From JBFAPK01 sp040676675 (GTDB lineage: Bacteria; Actinomycetota; Actinomycetes; Mycobacteriales; Micromonosporaceae), in assembly GCF_040676675.1 (NCBI RefSeq), contig NZ_JBFAPK010000039.1, forward strand, positions 17,529 through 81,528: a stretch of 64,000 nucleotides of DNA. The letters run 5' to 3'. A program made the position numbers and the translations under genes. Below are positions 60,001 through 64,000 of the stretch, in pieces; within the stretch, counting starts at the first letter, position 1, and each line of letters begins with the position of its first letter. A model generated the notes under the pieces. That model had not been told where the DNA came from and did no database searches. It was given only the letters and a program-made list of their open reading frames with translations.

Positions 60001-61417
60001 CGGGCGGGTGCTGCCCCGGCTCGCCGAGGAGCTGGCCGTGGCCGCCTTCCTCGGCGAGGTCACCCCGGACTTCCCCGCCGACCACCCCGCGTACCTGGGT
60101 CTGCTCGCCCGGGAGCGGGACGCGCTGGAGGCCACCGGCGGTACCGCCGCCGCGGCGGTCAAGGGCGAGGAGGTGGTCGCCCTGGTCGCCGCCCGGGCCG
60201 AGGCCGTACCGGAGGAGATCGAGGCACAGCTCGCGCTCAGCGCGGCGCTGGACACCCAGGCCCGGCTGATGCACCGCCTGGGTCGACTGGACCCCGCGGA
60301 CGACCTCTACGCGTGGGCGCTCACCATCGACCTGCGGCTGCACGACGCCGACCCCGGCGACGCGCGGCTGCGGCGCAACGTCGGGCTGAGCTACCAGAAG
60401 ATCGCACAGTTGGCGCTGGACCGCGACGAGCCCGAGCGGGCCCGCGAGGCGGCGCGGCGGTCGCTGCGGATCCGCGAGGAACTGGCGGCCACCGACCCCG
60501 ACGACCCGGCCGCGCAGTGCGACCTCGCGGCCGGTCTCGCCACGCTGGCCGCCGTCTGCCGGGCCGCCGACGACGACGGGACGGCCCGCGAACTGCTCGA
60601 CCGGGCGCTGCTCGTCTGGCGTCGCGTCGTACCGGACGACGCCACGGACGCGAACCTGCTGTCCGGCCTCCTCGACTGCGTGAACGCCCTGGCCGACGTC
60701 ATCGGCCTCGACGGCGACGAGGCCGAACAGGCCGGACGGCTCATCCTGGAGGCGGGCTCGCTCGCCGAGCGGCTGACGGCCGCCGACAGCAGCGACATCG
60801 CCGCCCAGCGCAAGCTGCTCGCCGCGTACTGGCGGCTCGCCGACATGGACCTCGCGGGCGGCGACCCGGCCTGCGCCGGGCAGCACGTCGAGGCCGGGCT
60901 GTCGCTGGCCCAGCGCCTGGCCGACACCGACCCGGACAGCGTCGACGGGCTGCGCGACCTGAGCACCGCGTTCCGCCGCGTGGCCGAGCACGCGCTCGCG
61001 AACGGGCAGCCCGAGGAGGTACGCGGCAACCTCGAACGGTCGCTGGAGATCACCGAGGGCCTGGTCCACCGCTTCCCCCGCGACGGCGGTCTCCGCCGCG
61101 ACCTGGCCGAGTCCTGCCAGCGCCTCGGCGACTGGGTACGCGACGGCGGGGACCACGAGTCGGCGGACGCGCTCTACCGGCAGGCGCTGGCGAGCTGGCG
61201 CCGGCGGGCCACGCTCGATCCGGCGGACCTCGGGGCCCGGCTGGCCCAGGCCGACCTGCACGACCGCCTGGCCGAGCTCGAACTTGCCGCCGGCGACCGG
61301 TCCGGGGCGCGCCGGCGGTGGCGCCGGGCCCTCGCGATCGCCGAGGAGGTGTGCGCCGAGGCCCCCACCGAGGAGCACGAGGATCGGGTGACCCGCTACC
61401 GGACGAGGCTCGGCTAG
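57041..61417 (+). CDS. TIR/SEFIR-CHAT protease-NTPase-TPR protein
   Basis: This 1458-residue protein has four parts. About 8-155 is a TIR/SEFIR-like domain (FGRILISYAPDSAAHVDAV, SADVVLLVGSPLYRDVA, AAVLPVVLPGTSVDDLPAFL). About 225-540 is a CHAT caspase-like protease with the dyad His390 (HLSAHGSPYG) and Cys432 (VLSSCGGAADA). About 575-800 is a STAND/NB-ARC-like NTPase with GVAGIGKT (587-594) and LLIVFDDFEQN (near 665). About 1040-1455 is TPR repeats. This layout fits a sensor-effector that oligomerises on a signal and then cleaves a partner. ATG 57041 is used. The stop overlaps the convergent gene by four bases. Confidence 0.82.
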   Translation: MLRMTSGFGRILISYAPDSAAHVDAVRDLWVVLRAAGLDANLLPASAEPAGSGPAGSGPAGPAPDSVDPDSADPDIAEADLDTAELDSADVVLLVGSPLYRDVAAGAGPGRWRTIHAIGDRVAGDEKFAAAVLPVVLPGTSVDDLPAFLAAHPGPRHRLRGLGGRGVAALVEELHGRCGSMGPAPRHELRLDVSVVQSRVRATATLAGTVLCRRDEPLPFGRDEVWSLLDLPDAEARLARLGQRLSAALFDTDSLDQLTTLVTAAVDGTVIDVVVDADGPAHELPFELIRLTDQRVLATVDGVRFTRTVAGVPALAHPPRPGPLKILVAVGAPERTDNPPLDVEAELQAIVDVVGGLGRAEITILEVAGPQEIAEALRRDAYHVLHLSAHGSPYGVELADRDGNAVDVQAADLVRVLRRGGRPLPLIVLSSCGGAADADTGLATTLLRHGADRVIAMQTTVSDPYATGLLSRVYRRLAEENPPVAAALATARAELFEEAVRAGTPSRPEYAVPTLFAASDGPLWDAAAPPVPLSNPTELPTGAGVRELLLGELIGRRAQLRVVSQTLRDETPATGESALVNGVVLTGVAGIGKTALAGRAVNRLRDDVDDPWSIVVHTGVWNPPRLVEDVAATEAGAEVRDHSDQAAALAAITNALRTRRLLIVFDDFEQNLTVGGADFHDPGFAEIFEELCRAAERGKILVTSRHLPPGELPLLHVGVPPLSDAEVRRLLLRLPAVRALSPDDRETVVRAVGGHPRLLEFVDALLHGDAGRARLPEVTERLRRLTGPAGTPDAAPARQAPTAAKAPAPEAGTVAAPGTDGREADAPDPAGATRRAIALAARDMLLAELLDLLTPAERETLHQAAVSRVPVTADDLAFALLEREPTGEDREAVAAHLRRLSGLTLVTSNPAGAPGSRNAGEDGVLVEPWLRDALAEPHGERRLDRHRRAAAMCDRIVESDRGDFATLTEAVHHLRVTGRFDELAAFAGRVLPRLAEELAVAAFLGEVTPDFPADHPAYLGLLARERDALEATGGTAAAAVKGEEVVALVAARAEAVPEEIEAQLALSAALDTQARLMHRLGRLDPADDLYAWALTIDLRLHDADPGDARLRRNVGLSYQKIAQLALDRDEPERAREAARRSLRIREELAATDPDDPAAQCDLAAGLATLAAVCRAADDDGTARELLDRALLVWRRVVPDDATDANLLSGLLDCVNALADVIGLDGDEAEQAGRLILEAGSLAERLTAADSSDIAAQRKLLAAYWRLADMDLAGGDPACAGQHVEAGLSLAQRLADTDPDSVDGLRDLSTAFRRVAEHALANGQPEEVRGNLERSLEITEGLVHRFPRDGGLRRDLAESCQRLGDWVRDGGDHESADALYRQALASWRRRATLDPADLGARLAQADLHDRLAELELAAGDRSGARRRWRRALAIAEEVCAEAPTEEHEDRVTRYRTRLG
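57188..57217 (+). repeat. 15-bp tandem duplication in the TIR/SEFIR region
   Basis: Two identical 15-base units encode AGSGP twice in a low-complexity insert (about residues 48-85) of the N-terminal domain. Confidence 0.9.
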
Positions 61418-62142
61418 CGCCGGGCACCCACGTCACGCCGGGCCGGTCCGCTCCACAGCACCGCCGTCACGACCGGTCCGAACAAGCGCGCCACGTCGGC
61501 GGCGAAGCGCGCCGGTGCCAGGCCGAGCCGGCGGAGCGCACCGGCGTGACCGGCCGCGACCACCAGCGTCGCGCCGAGCATCAGCACCCACCAGCCGCCC
61601 GTCACGGCGGCGCGGGCCGGCCACGGCAACCGGCCGAGTCCGCGCCGCAGGCGCGCGACGTGGAACGGCACATGCCGCTCCTCGTCCGCGAGGATCCGCC
61701 CGGCCACCTCGCGCAGCAGGGGCTGCGGCGCGCCGTCGCGCAGGGCGCGGTAGTACCGCAACGCGACCACCTCGGCCAGCATCAGCGTCATCAGCTCCAG
61801 CCGCAGGCCCAACGCCCGACGCACGAGGACGAACACCGTGTCGGTCCAGTGCCCCGCGATGGTGGGCGCTCCGGCCTCGGCCAGCACGCGTTCCAGCAAC
61901 CGGGCGTGGCGCTGCTCCTCGGCCACGAACATCCGCACCGCCGCCAGGTAGTGCGCGTCGCCCGCCCGGGCGCTCTTGGCGATGAGACTGGCGCCGTCGC
62001 CGTCCTCACCCGTCTGGAACCGCTGCAGGCTCGCGACCAACGCCTCCGGTAGCGGTCCGCCGGTGCCCCAGGCCGGTTCCGGCGTACGGCTCCGCTCGGC
62101 CGCCGCATCCTCGAACCGCCGTACCCAGTACGCGAAGTCCAT
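61414..62142 (-). CDS. ferritin-like diiron protein with C-terminal hydrophobic segment
   Basis: This is a 242-residue protein. FVAEEQRHARLL and DEERHVPFH give two ExxH motifs and LAEVVALRYY an additional Glu, the metal-binding pattern of ferritin-like four-helix bundles. A hydrophobic segment (TGGWWVLMLGATLVVAAGHA, about 180-200) may anchor it. The reaction is unknown; many relatives are oxygenases. GGGAGG precedes the ATG. It overlaps the end of the TIR/SEFIR-CHAT gene by four bases, in opposite direction. Confidence 0.78.
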   Translation of the reverse strand: MDFAYWVRRFEDAAAERSRTPEPAWGTGGPLPEALVASLQRFQTGEDGDGASLIAKSARAGDAHYLAAVRMFVAEEQRHARLLERVLAEAGAPTIAGHWTDTVFVLVRRALGLRLELMTLMLAEVVALRYYRALRDGAPQPLLREVAGRILADEERHVPFHVARLRRGLGRLPWPARAAVTGGWWVLMLGATLVVAAGHAGALRRLGLAPARFAADVARLFGPVVTAVLWSGPARRDVGARR

Positions 62143-62284
62143 GCTCGTCCTCCCGTCGCCCGGCTCCAGCCTGACCGGCGTCTTCGCGGCGGGGAACCGC
62201 CTTCACCAGACCTCCACGGCATCCACGCAGGGCCCGACGGTTAGCCTGTACGCGTGCGGGATGCGGGCCTCCGGGGCGACCTCG

Positions 62285-62683
62285 ATGGCTGACGCCGACG
62301 ACGTCCGTCGACTGGCGCTGGCGCTCCCGCACGTGGTCGAGATCGACAGCGAGGGCTTCGACTTCCGGGTCGCCGACAAGGGCTTCGTCTGGTCGTACCC
62401 CGAGCGCGCACCGGGCAGGCCGCGCGTCATCCGTACCGACATCGCGGTGCTCTACGTCGGCGACGAGGCGGAGAAGCAGGCGCTGCTCCTCGGCGAGCCC
62501 GAGCTGTTCTTCACCACCCCCGCGTACGACGGGGCGCCGCTGGTCATGTTGCGGCTGGAGCGGGTGGACGTCGACCGCCTCACCGAACTCGTCACCGACG
62601 CGTGGCGCATGCGGGCCCCGGACTCTCTCGTCGGCGACCTCGACCCCGACGAGGACAGCGCCGAGCCGAGCGCTATTGCCTGA
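62285..62683 (+). CDS. MmcQ/YjbR-family protein
   Basis: The 132-residue protein begins MADADDVRRLALALPHVVE and contains FDFRVADKGFVWSYPE and ELFFTTPAYDGAPLVMLRL. These are the hallmarks of the MmcQ/YjbR family, a CyaY-like fold thought to bind DNA or act as an accessory protein. The ATG matches the family start; an in-frame ATG at 62261 is an alternative. Isolated, 84 bases before the next gene. Confidence 0.82.
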   Translation: MADADDVRRLALALPHVVEIDSEGFDFRVADKGFVWSYPERAPGRPRVIRTDIAVLYVGDEAEKQALLLGEPELFFTTPAYDGAPLVMLRLERVDVDRLTELVTDAWRMRAPDSLVGDLDPDEDSAEPSAIA

Positions 62684-62767
62684 TCCTCTCGACATGGGGA
62701 GCATCAGTCATTCCGGTCGGCCGGGGTGGACGCCGCCTGTCGTACGGCGCCGCGAGAATCGACCCTC

Positions 62768-63814
62768 GTGTTCCGCCGCCTGGACCAGGGAGACCTGCTG
62801 CTCACGTCGGGACCGGACGCCGAGGTGTTCCGGGTCTCCCTGCGACCCTTCGCGTTCGTCTCCACGATCCGCTGGTGCGATCACCGGCGGGAACTGTTCG
62901 CGACGGCCGTTCCGGCGGGCCGCCGGGTGCCCGACGTTTCGACCAACGACCGGGGCGAGCTGAGCCTGTTCCGGTGCGACCCCCGCGACGGCGGCTGGCA
63001 GCGGGTCTACCAGGGGTACGCGCACGATCCGGTCTGCCTGCCCGACGGCGGCTACGTGGCCCATCGCGGCGCCGGCCTGACCCTGCTCGACGTGCGGGGC
63101 GCGGTCGTACGCGAGCTGAAGGTCGGACGGTTCGGCTGGGGGCCGCCCGCGCTGTCGGTCAGCCCCGGCGGCGATACGGTGGCCTGGCTGCGGTGGCGGG
63201 GCGACGACGGCAGGCTCCGGGTCGAGGGCGTGGAGCCGGGGCGTTCGGCCGAGTTCCGTACGACCGCCGGCCGGTACGCCTGGCTCGACCCGCAGACCCT
63301 GGTCTACGTACACGGTGCCCGCCCCCGTCTGCTCGACGTCGCGTCCGGCGCGACCCGCCGCTTCGGCCGGGGGTTGCACGACCACGCGCGCCGGGGCGTG
63401 ACCGGCGGTACGGACGAGTTGCGGGCGCTGGCCGAACTGCCGGCCCGGCAGCTGTGGGAAAGCTACGACGACCTTCAGGTGGTCGGCGACGACGTGTGGT
63501 TCTCCGCCGCCCTCGTGCAACAGCGCGGTCCGCTGCGAGTCGACGGGATCTTCCGGACCGATCGCGGCGGCAACCACCTGACCCTGGTCGCGGCCATGCC
63601 GCCCGGCGACCGCGTCGAGGGTTTCTTCGCCCTGCCCGACCGGAGCGCGCTGATCCTCGTGGCGACCCACGACGGCACCGCCGTCGTCGGCCGTCGCGAG
63701 GCTGCCGTCGGACCGGCCGCCGGTTTCCTGGCCTCGGGATGGTCGCCGCTGTTGGAGAGCAGTCAGCCGGAGTTCGGCTTCCACCGGCTCCCGGCCTCGG
63801 CGCCGCAACCGTGA
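62768..63814 (+). CDS. beta-propeller-like protein of unknown function
   Basis: About 348 residues with repeated beta-strand blocks (GDLLLTSGPDAEVFRVSL, GGYVAHRGAGLTLLDVRG, PGGDTVAWLRWRGDDGRLRV, PQTLVYVHGARPRLLDVASG), as in WD40-like or Kelch-like propellers. There is no signal peptide. GTG 62768 begins at the first strand; an upstream in-frame GTG (62726) would add 14 residues. No close family recognised. It is followed by the degraded window end. Confidence 0.62.
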   Translation: MFRRLDQGDLLLTSGPDAEVFRVSLRPFAFVSTIRWCDHRRELFATAVPAGRRVPDVSTNDRGELSLFRCDPRDGGWQRVYQGYAHDPVCLPDGGYVAHRGAGLTLLDVRGAVVRELKVGRFGWGPPALSVSPGGDTVAWLRWRGDDGRLRVEGVEPGRSAEFRTTAGRYAWLDPQTLVYVHGARPRLLDVASGATRRFGRGLHDHARRGVTGGTDELRALAELPARQLWESYDDLQVVGDDVWFSAALVQQRGPLRVDGIFRTDRGGNHLTLVAAMPPGDRVEGFFALPDRSALILVATHDGTAVVGRREAAVGPAAGFLASGWSPLLESSQPEFGFHRLPASAPQP

Positions 63815-63910
63815 CGGCGCCGCGGGCACCCGCCGGACCGACCGCCATCGCGCCGATGCCCGGCCGGCCAGCCACGGAACGCGGGGAGGCCGGTCGCCCA
63901 CAAACGTCCG

Positions 63911-64000
63911 GCGGGGGGGGGGGGCGGCGCGGGGGGGGCGGGCGGCGCGCGGGGGGGGGGGGCGGGGGTGGGGGCGCGCGCCTCAGGGGGAGGGTGGGAG
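63911..64000. other. guanine-run region, probable assembly artefact
   Basis: The last 90 bases consist mostly of G homopolymers of 8-14 bases with scattered C, unlike anything else in the window. Such poly-G sequence is typical of dark-cycle calls at poor contig ends in two-colour sequencing. It should not be interpreted biologically. Confidence 0.8.

Noticed and set aside
1..64000. tRNA, rRNA, transposase, integrase and attachment sites
   Set aside because: Reading both strands I found no cloverleaf with a CCA end or T-loop motif, no transposase or integrase motifs, and no flanking target duplications. A dedicated tRNA search would be needed to exclude them fully.

Overview
The window is high-GC (about 70% or more by eye) chromosomal DNA from an actinomycete. 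Dense GTACC/GTACG usage, AfsR-type and LanL-type genes, TAnnnT leaderless promoters and repeated intergenic hairpins suggest a Micromonospora-like member of the Micromonosporaceae; this is inference without database support. There are about 55 protein genes and no rRNA, tRNA, CRISPR array, insertion sequence or integrase that I could recognise. The left edge cuts a monooxygenase gene. The right edge dissolves into guanine runs that look like a poor contig end.

Layout. 0-8.6 kb: dehalogenase-like hydrolase, large AfsR/SARP regulator, a coupled pair of GT-C mannosyltransferases and a small secreted protein. 8.6-16.8 kb: SPFH protein, LemA/DUF2207 pair, amphi-Trp and LtrA proteins, a D-2-hydroxyacid dehydrogenase, and an SDR/TetR pair sharing an operator. 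16.9-22.2 kb: two minus-strand operons, one with a GTPase and two small membrane proteins, the other a polyamine/ATP-grasp membrane system (SpeE-like, lipoprotein, glutathionylspermidine-synthase-like, DUF350) resembling E. coli yjfC/yjfL. 22.6-26.9 kb: a compact RiPP cluster with a radical SAM enzyme, a class IV lanthionine synthetase (LanL) and a 47-residue precursor.

27-41 kb: a secreted repeat protein, a DUF4303 protein, then a carbohydrate-use locus. That locus holds a secreted glycosidase-like protein, NAD epimerase, ABC sugar importer, mannonate-dehydratase-like enzyme, ROK regulator and GH39 glycosidase. The importer/dehydratase intergenic region and the GH39 promoter carry the same near-palindromic operator. 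41-48.5 kb: a TPR/LRR protein, two TetR regulators, and a Crp/Fnr regulator whose likely target, an oxidoreductase gene, has an FNR-type dyad at about -42.

48.6-64 kb: a frameshifted DUF4419 gene, several hydrolases, an esterase/TetR pair with a long palindromic operator, a histone-H1-like protein, a 1458-residue TIR/SEFIR-CHAT-NTPase-TPR protein, a ferritin-like protein and two small genes. The strongest candidates for a new system are the lanthipeptide cluster with its radical SAM enzyme, the TIR/SEFIR-CHAT-NTPase-TPR protein, and the polyamine/ATP-grasp/DUF350 operon. A background trait is frequent short in-frame tandem duplication inside coding regions.
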